DNA of 64,000 nt from contig JASJAR010000019.1 of assembly GCA_030066905.1 (NCBI GenBank), forward strand, positions 1-64,000, read 5' to 3'. A program made the translations under genes and the position numbers. Of the stretch, positions 26,952-36,193 are shown piece by piece. Source of the stretch: Paracoccaceae bacterium (GTDB lineage Bacteria > Pseudomonadota > Alphaproteobacteria > Rhodobacterales > Rhodobacteraceae). Each line of letters starts with the position of its first letter. Positions within the stretch are counted from its first letter, which is position 1. The notes beneath the pieces were generated by a model. It saw only the letters and a program-made list of their open reading frames with translations, made no database searches and was not told where the DNA came from.

Positions 26952-28298
26952 ATGTCCGGCATTCCGCACGACCATTACGAACCGCAATCGAACGGTGAAA
27001 AGTGGCTTCACCGGCGTCTTCCGATCGTGGGCCTTGCCTACGACACGCTGATGATCCCCACGCCGAAGAACCTCAACTGGATGTGGATCTGGGGGATTGT
27101 CCTGACATTCTGTCTGTTCCTCCAGATCGTCACCGGCATCGTGCTGGTGATGCATTACACGCCGGACGTGGACCTCGCCTTCGCTTCGGTCGAGCACATC
27201 ATGCGCAACGTCAATGGCGGGCACATGCTCCGCTATCTGCACCAGAACGGCGCCTCGCTCTTCTTCATCGCCGTCTATGCGCATATCTTCCGTAATCTCT
27301 ATTACGGCTCCTACAAGGAGCCGCGCGAGGTGACCTGGATCATCGGCATCCTCATCTACCTTCTGATGATGGCGACGGCGTTCATGGGCTACGTGCTGCC
27401 CTGGGGTCAGATGTCGTTCTGGGGGGCCACCGTGATCACCGGCCTCTTCGGTGCGATCCCGTTCATCGGCGAAGGCATCCAGACCTGGCTTCTGGGCGGC
27501 CCGGCGGTCGACAACGCGACGCTGACGCGGTTTTTCTCGCTGCACTATCTTCTGCCGTTCGTGATCCTCGGGCTGGTGATCGTCCATATCTGGGCGTTCC
27601 ACACCACCGGCAACAACAACCCCACGGGCGTCGAGGTGCGGCGGTCTTCGAAGGAGGAAGCCGAGCGCGACACACTGCCGTTCTGGCCGTACTTCGTGAT
27701 CAAGGACCTTTTTGCCCTCGCGGTGATCCTCGCGGTGTTCTTCGCCATCGTCGGGTTCATGCCGAACTATCTCGGCCACCCGGACAATTACATCGAGGCC
27801 AATCCGCTGGTGACGCCGTCCCACATCGTGCCCGAATGGTACTTCCTGCCGTTCTACGCGATCCTTCGGGCCTTCACCCCCGACGTCTGGATCGTGATGT
27901 TCGCAAGCTGGATCACCGGCGGCGTGATCGACGCGGCGTTCTTCGGGGTCCTGGCGATGTTCGGCGCCATCGCGGTGATGGCGCTGGCGCCCTGGCTCGA
28001 CACGTCGTCGATCCGCTCGGGGCGCTATCGGCCGATGTTCAAGTGGTGGTTCTGGCTCTTCGTGGTGAACTTCTTCGTCCTGATGTGGGCAGGCGCGATG
28101 CCGGCCGAAGGGATCTACCCGATCATCGCGCTCATCGGATCGGCCTATTGGTTCGCCTATTTCCTCGTCATCCTGCCGCTCCTGGGGGTGCTCGAAAAGC
28201 CCCTGCCGCAGCCGGAGACGATCGAGGAGGACTTCAAGGCCCATTACGGCAAGGCCGAAACGGTCGACGGTGCGGCAGCGCCCACGCCAGCGGAGTAA
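26952..28298 (+). CDS. petB: Cytochrome b of the bc1 complex
   Basis: 448 aa, full-length as in Rhodobacter. Eight hydrophobic helices, haem-ligand histidines in helices B and D, the PEWY motif in [15 protein letters not shown] for the Qo site and the [19 protein letters not shown] segment are all visible. It carries two b haems and the quinol-oxidation and quinone-reduction sites. It begins 11 bases after petA with an AAGGGAG ribosome-binding site, and is followed by petC. Confidence 0.97.
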   Translation: MSGIPHDHYEPQSNGEKWLHRRLPIVGLAYDTLMIPTPKNLNWMWIWGIVLTFCLFLQIVTGIVLVMHYTPDVDLAFASVEHIMRNVNGGHMLRYLHQNGASLFFIAVYAHIFRNLYYGSYKEPREVTWIIGILIYLLMMATAFMGYVLPWGQMSFWGATVITGLFGAIPFIGEGIQTWLLGGPAVDNATLTRFFSLHYLLPFVILGLVIVHIWAFHTTGNNNPTGVEVRRSSKEEAERDTLPFWPYFVIKDLFALAVILAVFFAIVGFMPNYLGHPDNYIEANPLVTPSHIVPEWYFLPFYAILRAFTPDVWIVMFASWITGGVIDAAFFGVLAMFGAIAVMALAPWLDTSSIRSGRYRPMFKWWFWLFVVNFFVLMWAGAMPAEGIYPIIALIGSAYWFAYFLVILPLLGVLEKPLPQPETIEEDFKAHYGKAETVDGAAAPTPAE

Positions 28299-28303
28299 GA
28301 CAG

Positions 28304-29119
28304 ATGGGTATGATGAAAACGCTCACCGCAGCGTCGCTCGCGCTCGGCCTCTCGGCCGGGGCGGCGGCTGCCGCCGGCGCGGTCGGGGAAGTCACCGATT
28401 ACGACTTCTCCTTCGAAGGCCCCTTCGGCACGTTCGACCAGATGCAGCTCCAGCGGGGCTTGCAGGTCTACACCGAGGTCTGTGCTGCCTGCCACGGTCT
28501 GCAATACGTGCCGATCCGGACCCTTGGCGACCCCGGCGGTCCGGGCTTGCCGGAAGACCAGGTCCGCGCCTATGCCGAATTCTACGAGGTCTGGGACCCG
28601 ACCCTGTTCGACGGCGAGGGCGATTTCCGCCCGGCCACCCCGAACGACCATTTCCCGGCCTCCGGGCTTTCGAACGCGCCGGACCTCAGCCTGATGGCCA
28701 AGGCCCGGGCCGGGTTCAGCGGGCCCTATGGGACCGGGCTCAACCAGCTCTTCCGGGGCATGGGCGGGGCCGAATACATCGCCTCGCTTCTGGCCGGCTA
28801 CACCGGCGAGGAGAAGGAAGAGGCGGGCACCATCCTTTACGAGAACACCGCCTTCCCGGGTGGCTGGATCTCCATGGCGCCCCCGATCTGGGGCGACGAT
28901 GTGGTCTATGAGGACGGCTCGCCGACGGATGTCGAATCGCTCTCGAAAGACGTCGCCGCCTTCCTGATGTGGACGGCGGAGCCGAAGCTGATGGCGCGCA
29001 AGGAAGCCGGCTTTCGGGGCGTTCTGATGCTCTCGGTTCTCGCGGTGCTGCTCTATCTCACCAACAAGCGGATCTGGGCGCCGGTGAAGGCACGGGCGAA
29101 GGAAACCCCCGCGGAGTAA
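28304..29119 (+). CDS. petC: Cytochrome c1 of the bc1 complex
   Basis: 271 aa from ATG 28304, with GGAG eight bases upstream (two more in-frame ATGs follow within nine bases). A signal peptide ends near residue 24. The haem motif is C60AACH, and the axial Met is probably Met191 in [12 protein letters not shown]-terminal hydrophobic helix (about 238-255) followed by basic residues anchors it in the membrane. It passes electrons to a soluble or membrane-bound cytochrome c. petABC ends at a strong terminator 24 bases downstream. Confidence 0.96.
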   Translation: MGMMKTLTAASLALGLSAGAAAAAGAVGEVTDYDFSFEGPFGTFDQMQLQRGLQVYTEVCAACHGLQYVPIRTLGDPGGPGLPEDQVRAYAEFYEVWDPTLFDGEGDFRPATPNDHFPASGLSNAPDLSLMAKARAGFSGPYGTGLNQLFRGMGGAEYIASLLAGYTGEEKEEAGTILYENTAFPGGWISMAPPIWGDDVVYEDGSPTDVESLSKDVAAFLMWTAEPKLMARKEAGFRGVLMLSVLAVLLYLTNKRIWAPVKARAKETPAE

Positions 29120-29142
29120 CCCGCCCGATACCGAAAGGCCTC

Positions 29143-29171
29143 AAAGGCGCGCCCGTGCGGCGCGCCTTTTT
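29143..29171 (+). terminator. Rho-independent terminator of petABC
   Basis: Perfect 11-bp stem AAAGGCGCGCC (29143-29153) / GGCGCGCCTTT (29159-29169), 5-base loop, T run to 29171. It ends three bases before the thiQ stop on the other strand. Confidence 0.93.
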
Positions 29172-29173
29172 CG

Positions 29174-29854
29174 TCAGAGATAGGCCCTGAGCGAAGGCGG
29201 CGGATCGTCGAGGAGTGCGGCCGTTGGCGCCGGCGATCGGGCAACGCCCCCATCGACGAAGATCGTCTCGGCGGCGATGGCCCGCGCATCTTCCGGGGCG
29301 TGGGTGACGATCAGAACCGTCGCATCGGCGAAGATCTCCGCCGTCAGCGCGAGCATCTCGCGCCGCAGCGCGGGGCCGAGGGCGGCAAAGGGCTCGTCGA
29401 GCAGCACCACCGGCCGATGCCGCAGGAACGCCCGGGCGAGAGCGGCCCGGCTCTGCTGACCGCCCGACAGCTCCCCCGGCCGCCGCGACCCGAGCCCTTC
29501 GAGCCCCACCCGCGCCAGCGCAGTCTCGATCTCGTCGCGATATGCCGCGACCCGTCCGCCCGGGTCGCGGCCCAGTGCGAGATTGGTGGCAATGTCGAGA
29601 TGGGGGAAGAGATTGCCATCCTGAAAGACGATGCTGACGGGCCGGTCGGCGGGCGCCAGCCGGGTGACCGGTTCCCCGCCGATCCGCACCTCGCCGCGCT
29701 CAGGCGTGACGAACCCGGCCGCCGTTGCGAGAAGCGTCGACTTCCCCGACCCAGACGGCCCGATCACCGCGGTGACGGCATCGGGGGTCAGCGCAAGGTC
29801 GGCGCGCATCACGAAATCGCCCTGCCGAACCTCGACGCCGTCAAACCGTAGCAT
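29174..29854 (-). CDS. thiQ: Thiamine ABC transporter, ATP-binding protein
   Basis: 226 aa from ATG 29854. Walker A GPSGSGKST, Q-loop VFQDGNLFPHL, signature LSGGQQSR, Walker B VVLLDEP and the switch His in VTHAPEDA are present. Length and the compact form without a C-terminal regulatory domain match ThiQ. It powers import of thiamine and its phosphates together with ThiP and ThiB. The start lies within the 3' end of thiP (14-base overlap). Last gene of a riboswitch-controlled operon. Confidence 0.92.
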   Translation of the reverse strand: MLRFDGVEVRQGDFVMRADLALTPDAVTAVIGPSGSGKSTLLATAAGFVTPERGEVRIGGEPVTRLAPADRPVSIVFQDGNLFPHLDIATNLALGRDPGGRVAAYRDEIETALARVGLEGLGSRRPGELSGGQQSRAALARAFLRHRPVVLLDEPFAALGPALRREMLALTAEIFADATVLIVTHAPEDARAIAAETIFVDGGVARSPAPTAALLDDPPPSLRAYL

Positions 29855-31373
29855 GGCCCCGCCCTCCCCGATCGAAGGCCCAGAAGAGGGCAAGCGTCAG
29901 TCCCAAGAGCAGCAGCGCCGCCGCGGCCGCTTCCTCCATCCGGTAGGCGGCCATCAGACGGTAGACCTGAAGGGGCAGCGTGGCGAATTCGGGGTCCGCG
30001 AAGAGCGCGATCACCCCCAGATCGCCCATCGACAGGGCGGCTGCGAGCCCCGCAGCGAAGCCCAGCGGCCGCCGGAGCCGGGGCAGGGTCAGCCGGCGCA
30101 ACCGCGCCCAGCCGCCCATCCCCAGACTGTCGGCCAGACGGCCGTAGTCGCGTTCGGCGGCCCGGGCGGCGGGCAGAAGGGCACGGAACGCAAACGGCAG
30201 GCTCATCAGCGCGTTCGCAAGGGCGGTGACCGGCAAGGCGAGGGCAACCGGGTCGGCGACCGGCAGGAGCAGAAGGTAGAGCCCCGTCCCGAGCACGAGC
30301 GGCGAAACCGCGACCCCGACGGTTCCCGCCAGTTCAAACCCCGGAGACCGCGACTTCCGCGAGGCCGCAACCGCAAGCGCCAGCGCCAGACCGATGGCAA
30401 GACCGGCCGAGACCAGCGCGACGACGAGGGACCGCGCGGCCGCGGCCCATACGGCGTCGGGCAGTCTCGCGAAGGCGGCAAGGCCCTGCGCGGTGATCGC
30501 GCCGAGGGGCAGGAGCAGAAACAGCCCGCCGGCGCCGATCAGCAGCGCATCCTGCGCCCTGAGCCAGAGAGCCGTCGCATCCCAACGCCTCGCCGTGCGG
30601 TCGAGCCCGTCGCCGAAATTTGCGGGGATCGCGATCCGCGCCGCCGCGAGCGCGGCCAGCCCGGTCAGGATAAGCTGGCCGATGGACAGAAGCGCGGCCT
30701 TCCCGGGGTCGAAGTCGAACCGGAACGCCTGGTAGATCGCCAGTTCCACCGTCGTTGCCGCCGGCCCGCCGCCGAGCGTCAGCGCAACCGCGAAAGACGT
30801 CGTGCAGATCAGAAAGATCACCGCCAGCAGCCCCGGAACCACATCCCGCAGCATCGGCCATTCGAGATGCCGCATGACATCGCTCGGGCCGAAACCGAGC
30901 GACGCCGCAAGCCGGAACCGCTCGCCCGGGATCGCCAGCCAGCCTTGAAGAAGCAGACGCACCGCCAGCGGCAGGTTGAAGAACACATGGGCCAGCACCA
31001 CGCCATGGAACCCGTAGATGCGTGGCGCCTCGACGCCGAGAAGCCCGAGGCCGCGCCCCAGAAGCCCCGCCTGTCCGAACACCGCCAGAAGCCCGAGGAT
31101 CGCGACGATGACCGGCAGCAGGAACGGCGCCCCGAGCAGTGTGACGAGAACGCCGCGCCCGGGAAACTCCCGCCGCGCCAGGGCCCGGGCGAGCGGGATC
31201 GCGGCGGCCACCGACAGGACGGCCGAGACCGCGGCCTGAACGACCGTGAACCGGATCGCCGCCCATTCCGCCGCCCCGAAGCCCGACAGGCCCCCGGCTC
31301 GCCAGATCACCGCGGCAAGCGGTGCAAGGACCACGGCGAACACGCAGCCCGCCGCGACCCGGCCGGCCGTCAC
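29841..31373 (-). CDS. thiP: Thiamine ABC transporter, permease
   Basis: 510 aa from GTG 31373, chosen because it overlaps the thiB stop (GTGA) and gives the normal ThiP length; the open frame continues upstream without similarity. It has two fused permease halves with about 12 hydrophobic segments. Each half carries an EAA-type loop: one around PGERFRLAASLGFGPSDVMR, the other around RDYGRLADSLGMGGWARLRR. Inner-membrane channel of the thiamine/TPP importer. Confidence 0.92.
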   Translation of the reverse strand: MTAGRVAAGCVFAVVLAPLAAVIWRAGGLSGFGAAEWAAIRFTVVQAAVSAVLSVAAAIPLARALARREFPGRGVLVTLLGAPFLLPVIVAILGLLAVFGQAGLLGRGLGLLGVEAPRIYGFHGVVLAHVFFNLPLAVRLLLQGWLAIPGERFRLAASLGFGPSDVMRHLEWPMLRDVVPGLLAVIFLICTTSFAVALTLGGGPAATTVELAIYQAFRFDFDPGKAALLSIGQLILTGLAALAAARIAIPANFGDGLDRTARRWDATALWLRAQDALLIGAGGLFLLLPLGAITAQGLAAFARLPDAVWAAAARSLVVALVSAGLAIGLALALAVAASRKSRSPGFELAGTVGVAVSPLVLGTGLYLLLLPVADPVALALPVTALANALMSLPFAFRALLPAARAAERDYGRLADSLGMGGWARLRRLTLPRLRRPLGFAAGLAAALSMGDLGVIALFADPEFATLPLQVYRLMAAYRMEEAAAAALLLLGLTLALFWAFDRGGRGHATV

Positions 31374-32350
31374 CGCGAGAACGCCCGCCGCCAGCTCTCG
31401 ACGGCGGGGCGTCGCAGCGCTTCTGCCTCTTCCTCGGAGAAGAACAGCGCCGCGCCGGGGCGCGGCAGGTCGCGGAACGCCTGCGGCCAGTCCGCCTCGT
31501 CGAGCCTCGCGGGGTAGGACCAGTTGGTGGTCGGGATCATCGCCTGAAACTCCCGCGACAGAACGTAGTCCATGAACAAATCGGCAAGCTCGGGCTGGTC
31601 GGTCCCGGCAACCTTCGCGGCGAGTTCGACAAAAAGGTAATGGCCGTCCTCGAAGATCGCCGCGGCCTTGGTGTCGTCCTCTTCGGCGACGATGTGATAG
31701 GCGGGCGATGTCGTGAACGAGAGCACCATGTCCGCTTCGCCTTCGGTGAAAAGGCCGTAGGATGTCGACCAATCCTGGGTGACGGTCAGCACCTTCGGCG
31801 CGAGCCGCTCCCAGGCGCGCCCGGCCTCCTCGCCATAGACCGCCTCGACCCAGAGCAGGAGCGCCAGGCCCGAAATCGACGAGCGCGGGTCCTGGATGAC
31901 AATCGAAAGGTCCTCGGCCTCCAGCAGGTCCGCAAAGCTCTCCGGCGGCGCGGCGAGGCGGGTCCGGTCGTAGACGAAGGCCGCGTAAGACCAGTTGAAC
32001 GGCAGAAAGGTCTCGTCCGCCCAGTCCACCGGCAGCGACAGCCCGGCGGTGTCCTGACCGTGAGGCGCGAAAATCCCCGCCTCCCGCGCGCGCAGCGTCA
32101 CATCTGTGTTCAGCCCGATGGCAACGTCGGCCCGGGTATTGTCGCCTTCGAGCAGCAGGCGCGGCAGGACATCGCCGGTGCGAAACGCGAGGTCGCAGCC
32201 GCAGATCGCCTCAAAGCCCGCCTCGATCCCGGGCCCCGGGCCCCATTCCGAGCCGAAGTAATCCGGCGCATAGACGGTGAGGACGGGTTTGTCCTCGGCA
32301 GCGGCTGCGCCCGCAAGGAACAGTCCCGCCAGAAGAAGAAAGGGTCTCAT
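31370..32350 (-). CDS. thiB: Thiamine-binding periplasmic protein
   Basis: 326 aa with a signal peptide of ~18 residues (MRPFLLLAGLFLAGAAAA). It shows the type II binding-protein pattern of ThiB: LTVYAPDYFGSEWGPGP, LLEGDNTRADVAIGLN, LPFNWSYAAFVYD and DWSTSYGLFTEGEADMVLSF. It binds thiamine, TMP or TPP in the periplasm and delivers it to ThiPQ. First gene of the operon and directly downstream of a TPP riboswitch. Its ribosome-binding site (minus strand of 32357-32363, AAGGAGG) lies in a hairpin described under the riboswitch. Confidence 0.94.
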   Translation of the reverse strand: MRPFLLLAGLFLAGAAAAEDKPVLTVYAPDYFGSEWGPGPGIEAGFEAICGCDLAFRTGDVLPRLLLEGDNTRADVAIGLNTDVTLRAREAGIFAPHGQDTAGLSLPVDWADETFLPFNWSYAAFVYDRTRLAAPPESFADLLEAEDLSIVIQDPRSSISGLALLLWVEAVYGEEAGRAWERLAPKVLTVTQDWSTSYGLFTEGEADMVLSFTTSPAYHIVAEEDDTKAAAIFEDGHYLFVELAAKVAGTDQPELADLFMDYVLSREFQAMIPTTNWSYPARLDEADWPQAFRDLPRPGAALFFSEEEAEALRRPAVESWRRAFSR

Positions 32351-32352
32351 CT

Positions 32353-32393
32353 CGATCCTCCTTGGCCGAACGGGGGTCAGGATCAGAGGATCG
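32353..32393 (-). promoter_or_regulatory. SD-sequestering hairpin of the thiB leader
   Basis: CGATCCTC (32353-32360) and GAGGATCG (32386-32393) form a perfect 8-bp inverted repeat between the TPP aptamer and thiB. On the minus strand the arm next to the gene contains the AGGAGG ribosome-binding site. Pairing would block translation, so the riboswitch likely acts at initiation of translation. Confidence 0.65.
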
Positions 32394-32397
32394 CTCT

Positions 32398-32480
32398 CAC
32401 CTTCCCTCCGCCGGTGTTAACCGGTTCAGGTTCAACGGGTTCGCGGAATGCATCTCAGCCCGATCAGGGCACCCCGAGGT
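32398..32480 (-). ncRNA. TPP riboswitch (THI element) upstream of thiBPQ
   Basis: On the minus strand the conserved parts of the TPP aptamer occur in order: GGGGTGCCC, then GGGCTGAGATG (with CTGAGA at complement of 32453-32458), then ACCCGTTGAACCTGA (complement of 32426-32440), GGTTAACACC and the closing GGAGGGAAGGT. It binds thiamine pyrophosphate and lowers expression of the thiamine importer. It lies 48 bases upstream of thiB and in front of aroC on the other strand. Confidence 0.95.
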
Positions 32481-32578
32481 GGCCGTGAACCTAGGCCCGG
32501 CAGCCCGAGCCGGCAACCCGAAACCGCTTGAGAGCGGGAAGGCGGGTCGCTAGAGGGGTCCCAAGGGGAACGCCGGCG

Positions 32579-33679
32579 ATGAGTTTCAACACCTACGGTC
32601 ACATCTTCCGCGTAACGACCTGGGGCGAAAGCCACGGGCCCGCCATTGGGGCGACGGTGGATGGGTGCCCCCCGGGCGTTCCGGTTTCGGAAACCGACCT
32701 TCAGGTCTGGCTGGACCGGCGAAAGCCGGGGCAGTCGAAGTTCACCACCCAGAGGCGCGAGGCCGACGCGGTGGAAATCCTCTCGGGCGTCTTCGAGGGT
32801 GTCACCACCGGCACCCCGATCCAGCTTCTGATCCGCAACACCGACCAGCGCTCGAAGGATTACGGCGACATCGCCGAGAAGTTCCGCCCGGGCCATGCCG
32901 ACATCACATACTGGCAGAAATACGGGGTCCGCGACTACCGCGGCGGCGGCCGGTCGTCGGCCCGCGAGACCGCCTCGCGCGTCGCGGCCGGGGGCGTCGC
33001 GCGCGCAGCCCTCGCAAGCCTCCTGCCGGGCCTCGGCATCACCGGCTACATGGTCGGCATGGGCGAGAATGAGATCGACCGGGCCCGCTTCGACCGGGGC
33101 GAGATCGGCCGCAATCCCTTCTGGTGCCCCGATCCGGTGGCGGCGCAGGATTGGGAAGGCTACCTCGACGGGTTGCGGAAGTCGGGCTCCTCGGTGGGCG
33201 CGACCATCGAGGTCGCCATCGCCGGATGCCCGCCCGGCCTTGGCGCACCGGTCTATGCCAAGATCGACACCGACTTGGCGGCGGCGATGATGAGCATCAA
33301 CGCCGTCAAGGGCGTCGAGATCGGCGAGGGCATGGCGGCGGGCCGCCTCACCGGCGAGGCCAATGCCGACGAGATATCGATGGGCCCGAACGGCCCAACC
33401 TATGCCTCGAACCATGCCGGCGGCATCCTCGGCGGGATCACCACGGGGCAGGACATCACGGTGCGTTTTGCGGTGAAGCCGACCTCCTCGATCCTCACAC
33501 CGCGCAAGACCATCACGAAAGCGGGCGCATCGACCGAAATCGTGACGAAGGGCCGTCACGACCCCTGCGTCGGCATCCGCGCCGTACCCGTAGCCGAAGC
33601 GATGGCCGCGGCCGTGATCCTCGACCATCTGCTCCTAGACCGGGCGCAGACCGGGGGCAAACGGGGCAAGATCGGGTGA
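32579..33679 (+). CDS. aroC: Chorismate synthase
   Basis: 366 aa from ATG 32579, preceded by AAGGGGAA. The [21 protein letters not shown] start is the classic signature 1, followed by [17 protein letters not shown] (signature 2) and the [16 protein letters not shown] region (signature 3). It converts EPSP to chorismate with reduced FMN in the last common step of aromatic amino-acid synthesis. Cytoplasmic homotetramer in known cases. No other aro genes are adjacent. The 645 bases downstream hold no gene. Confidence 0.97.
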   Translation: MSFNTYGHIFRVTTWGESHGPAIGATVDGCPPGVPVSETDLQVWLDRRKPGQSKFTTQRREADAVEILSGVFEGVTTGTPIQLLIRNTDQRSKDYGDIAEKFRPGHADITYWQKYGVRDYRGGGRSSARETASRVAAGGVARAALASLLPGLGITGYMVGMGENEIDRARFDRGEIGRNPFWCPDPVAAQDWEGYLDGLRKSGSSVGATIEVAIAGCPPGLGAPVYAKIDTDLAAAMMSINAVKGVEIGEGMAAGRLTGEANADEISMGPNGPTYASNHAGGILGGITTGQDITVRFAVKPTSSILTPRKTITKAGASTEIVTKGRHDPCVGIRAVPVAEAMAAAVILDHLLLDRAQTGGKRGKIG

Positions 33680-33792
33680 ACGGGCTCTGAGCTGCGGGAG
33701 ACGCAGCCGGGCCTCGGCCGGCTCCGGCCCTGAGCGGATTTTTGGGGTCTGCCGGCGCGCCAGAGCCACGCACGCCCCGGGGCCCGACGGAC

Positions 33793-33836
33793 GGAGCGCA
33801 TCGTTGATCGAGCTCGCCCCGGATCGCGTCCGGGGC
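33793..33836. repeat. REP-like palindromic repeat, copy 1
   Basis: A lead GGAGCGCATCGTTGATCGAG is followed by the palindrome GCCCCGGA-TCGCG-TCCGGGGC (33816-33836). The lead recurs at 34199-34218 with one change (GGAGCGCATCCTTGATCGAG), again followed by a GC-rich palindrome. Such units are common intergenic palindromes in alphaproteobacteria. Confidence 0.55.
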
Positions 33837-34167
33837 AGGCTTGGTTTCGGACCGCACGGTGGTCCTACCCCGCATCAACCTTTTCGCGCGATACCTTCCC
33901 CCGCGATGCGCATCGCCAGACGGCCCTCGGGCCGCTTCGGTCTCGGGTGACATCCGGTCCGGAGCGGTACCCGGTGACAGTGGATCCACTGCTTCATGGG
34001 ACCCGGCCGACACTTCCCCGCCAGAACGGCAGCCCCAGACCGCCCCCGGACATTCCGGGCCGGCGGCAAAGGGCGTTGGGGACGCGGTTGGCCGGTGTTG
34101 AACCGAAGCGTTGGTCTTTGCCCCGAGCGGACGGTTGGCGCGCGCTCCAAAGCCCTGGCGAAACACA

Positions 34168-34239
34168 CCCCGGACGTGATCCGGGGCCCCGATCCGCAGG
34201 AGCGCATCCTTGATCGAGGTCCCGGGTCAAGCCCGGGAC
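34168..34239. repeat. REP-like palindromic repeats, copies 2 and 3
   Basis: Two palindromes in a row: CCCCGGA-CGTGA-TCCGGGG (34168-34186), and GTCCCGGG-TCAAG-CCCGGGAC (34219-34239), the latter preceded by the lead GGAGCGCATCCTTGATCGAG shared with copy 1. Confidence 0.55.
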
Positions 34240-34324
34240 GGGGTCGTTCGCCGCCCTCCCGACGCCGGTGGCGCAGCGCACGGCCGATACCAGCCGCGTC
34301 CCGACAGTTACGCTGCCGGGGCGC

Positions 34325-34738
34325 CTATGCAGACGCCGCCTGAAGAGCGACATCGAGAAGATCTTTGATCTGGGCCTTCCCGGTGCCCGCCACGATCCGT
34401 CCGAGTTCGGCGTCCCCCTTCAGGACCACCAGCGTCGACCGGCGCGGGATGTTGAGCCGGCGCGTGAGGTCCGCGTCCCGGAAGCTGTCCCAGTCCACCG
34501 TCACGAAGGAGATCGCCTGTTGGTAGGCGGGGTTCTCGTCGAGAAGCCGCGTGATCTGGCGTTCCTGCGCGCGGCAGGTCGTACACCATACCGCCGAGAA
34601 ATCGAGAAACACCGTCTTTCCGGCGGCCAGTTCCCGTTCGACGAGGCCGGGGGTGTAATCCGTGCCGACCCCGGCTCTGACACCGACGGGCGTCAGCGAA
34701 AAGGCTAGGGCGGTCGCGAGAAAGCTGCGGCGGTTCAT
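34325..34738 (-). CDS. Periplasmic thioredoxin-like protein
   Basis: 137 aa from ATG 34738. A signal peptide with a twin-arginine-like start (NRRSFLATALAFSLTPVGV) precedes a thioredoxin fold. The redox motif is WCTTC (Cys52, Cys55), with VTVDWDSF and the cis-Pro loop NIPRRSTLVVL. The domain is like the C-terminal gamma domain of DsbD. It follows the CcdA-like membrane protein by 17 bases. The pair probably acts as a split DsbD, moving electrons from cytoplasmic thioredoxin to periplasmic proteins. Confidence 0.83.
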   Translation of the reverse strand: MNRRSFLATALAFSLTPVGVRAGVGTDYTPGLVERELAAGKTVFLDFSAVWCTTCRAQERQITRLLDENPAYQQAISFVTVDWDSFRDADLTRRLNIPRRSTLVVLKGDAELGRIVAGTGKAQIKDLLDVALQAASA

Positions 34739-34755
34739 CGGCGGTCTCCTGAGGG

Positions 34756-35469
34756 TCAATACGAAACAGACAGGTCCATGAGCCAGGGCGGCAGGGTCTC
34801 CAGCGCCCAGAACTCGATGACATGGTGGAGGTTGAAGAAAAGGCCCGTACCGACGGCCACCAGAACCCACCCCATGATCGGGCGGCTCTTCTCGGCAAGG
34901 GCCATCGTCGCTGCGCGGTTCCTTGCCAGCACCGATCGGGCTCCGTAGGCCAGGGCGAGGATGATCGTGGAGACGCCCAGCGCGAAACTCGCCATCACCG
35001 CACCGGCCCAGGACAGGCTCTGGCCCTGGCTGGCCAGCGCGATGGCCCCGCCAAGCGTCGGCCCGATACAGGGGCTCCAGACGGCGCCGAGCAAGGCCCC
35101 CGTCGCGAACTGGCCGCCAAGCCCGCCCTGGTCGATCTCGCCGAGGCGCGCATCGGCGCCCGAGGCGAGCCCGGCGGTGGCGCTCGCGAAGCTTTCGGAA
35201 AACCGCGGCACCACCAGCACGGCGCCGAAGACGACCATCACCACGGCCCCGGCACTGGCGACGGTCTCTGCCGTCAGGCCGATGCTGCGGCCCGCGGCAT
35301 TGATCGCGAGACCGAGGGCCACGAATGACAGCCCCATGCCCGCGGCAAGCGCCACCGGCCCCAGACGGCTGGCCTGGGTCGCGCTGGCGAGCACGATAGG
35401 CAGCACCGGCAGGACGCATGGGTTGATGAGCGTCAGGAGCCCGGCAAGGTACCCAAAGAACAGTTCCAT
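34756..35469 (-). CDS. ccdA: CcdA/DsbD-beta-like transmembrane thiol-disulfide transporter
   Basis: 237 aa from ATG 35469, with six hydrophobic segments. The two redox cysteines are in NPCVLPVLPIVL near residue 20 and in WSPCIGPTLGGAIALA near residue 125, the signature of the CcdA/DsbD membrane domain. It carries reducing power across the inner membrane for cytochrome c maturation or periplasmic disulfide reduction. The thioredoxin-like gene follows directly on the same strand and is its likely partner. No ccm genes are in the window. Confidence 0.87.
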   Translation of the reverse strand: MELFFGYLAGLLTLINPCVLPVLPIVLASATQASRLGPVALAAGMGLSFVALGLAINAAGRSIGLTAETVASAGAVVMVVFGAVLVVPRFSESFASATAGLASGADARLGEIDQGGLGGQFATGALLGAVWSPCIGPTLGGAIALASQGQSLSWAGAVMASFALGVSTIILALAYGARSVLARNRAATMALAEKSRPIMGWVLVAVGTGLFFNLHHVIEFWALETLPPWLMDLSVSY

Positions 35470-35712
35470 GGCCGCCAACCTGCGCGATCTCCCCCGAAAG
35501 TCACGGGAAACGGCCGTTTCAGGCGTTCAAAATCGCGTCAGCTTCCCCCCGGCATTTCGGGGCGTCGGGCCCGGAACCCGCCTCCGGCAGGCGCGACCCA
35601 CGGGGGACGACTGGGCGGGCGCGGCGTCTCGCCGGGTCGGCCAGCGGGCGATACCTGGCCCCGTCAGGCTCACGAAGGAGCGATGCCCGCCTGTGCCTCC
35701 GGCTCAAACGAC

Positions 35713-35734
35713 AAAGGCCGCCCGGAAGGCGGCC
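35713..35734 (-). terminator. Probable terminator of the HU gene
   Basis: 7-bp stem GGCCGCC (35716-35722) / GGCGGCC (35728-35734), followed leftward by TTT. It starts 24 bases after the HU stop. The T run is short. Confidence 0.55.
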
Positions 35735-35757
35735 CCGTCTTGCATTGCGGCCGATGT

Positions 35758-36045
35758 TCAGCCGTTCACACTGTCTTTCAGCGCCTTGGCGATGGTCATC
35801 TTCACGACCTTGTCGGCGGGTTTGTGAATCTGTTCGCCGGTCGCGGGGTTGCGCACCATGCGCTCGGGCCGCTCGCGGCAGTAGATCTTGCCGACGCCCG
35901 GCAGGGTGACCGCGCCGCCGCCGGAAACCTCTTTGGTGATGATGCCGGTGATCGCGTCAAGCGCTTCGCCCGCCGACTTCTTGTCGGTGCCCATTTCATC
36001 GGCCAGGGTGGCCACGAGCTGCGTCTTGGTCATCGGTTTCGACAT
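35758..36045 (-). CDS. hup: HU-family histone-like DNA-binding protein
   Basis: 95 aa, usual HU length. TKTQLVATLADEMG begins the dimerisation helices, VTLPGVGKIYCRERPERMVRNPATGE is the beta-arm region with the NPATGE motif that intercalates in the minor groove, and KMTIAKALKDSVNG closes the fold. An Ala/Gly run replaces part of the hinge. It bends and compacts DNA non-specifically. The GAGGAGAT ribosome-binding site is strong. Transcribed alone. Confidence 0.95.
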   Translation of the reverse strand: MSKPMTKTQLVATLADEMGTDKKSAGEALDAITGIITKEVSGGGAVTLPGVGKIYCRERPERMVRNPATGEQIHKPADKVVKMTIAKALKDSVNG

Positions 36046-36193
36046 GATGATCTCCTCGTTCTGCCCTTGTTTTTATGGGCCTCATCCCGCGCATCTAACT
36101 GTATATTGGGGGTCTGCACAACAATTTACCGCCGATCTAGCGGGGTTTCGCCGCATTTTGTGGGGTTTTTCGGGCCTGCACCCACCTCTGGGC

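Larger units (their letters stand above)
33680..34324. other. 645-base gene-free region rich in palindromes
   Basis: Open frames here lack recognisable motifs and overlap on both strands, as expected from GC-rich noncoding DNA. The stretch holds the palindromic repeats listed separately (33793-33836 and 34168-34239) and a perfect 14-base palindrome CAGTGGATCCACTG (33978-33991). I see no RNA gene, promoter or remnant of a known gene. Confidence 0.5.

Noticed and set aside
29631-31517. Open frame of 628 codons antisense to thiP/thiQ
   Set aside because: Arg/Gln/Pro-rich with no domain; the opposite strand has a complete permease and ATPase.
33513-34166. Leftward 217-codon frame covering the aroC end and the gap after it
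   Set aside because: Overlaps aroC and shows no motif; competing frames of similar size exist on both strands, typical of GC-rich noncoding sequence.
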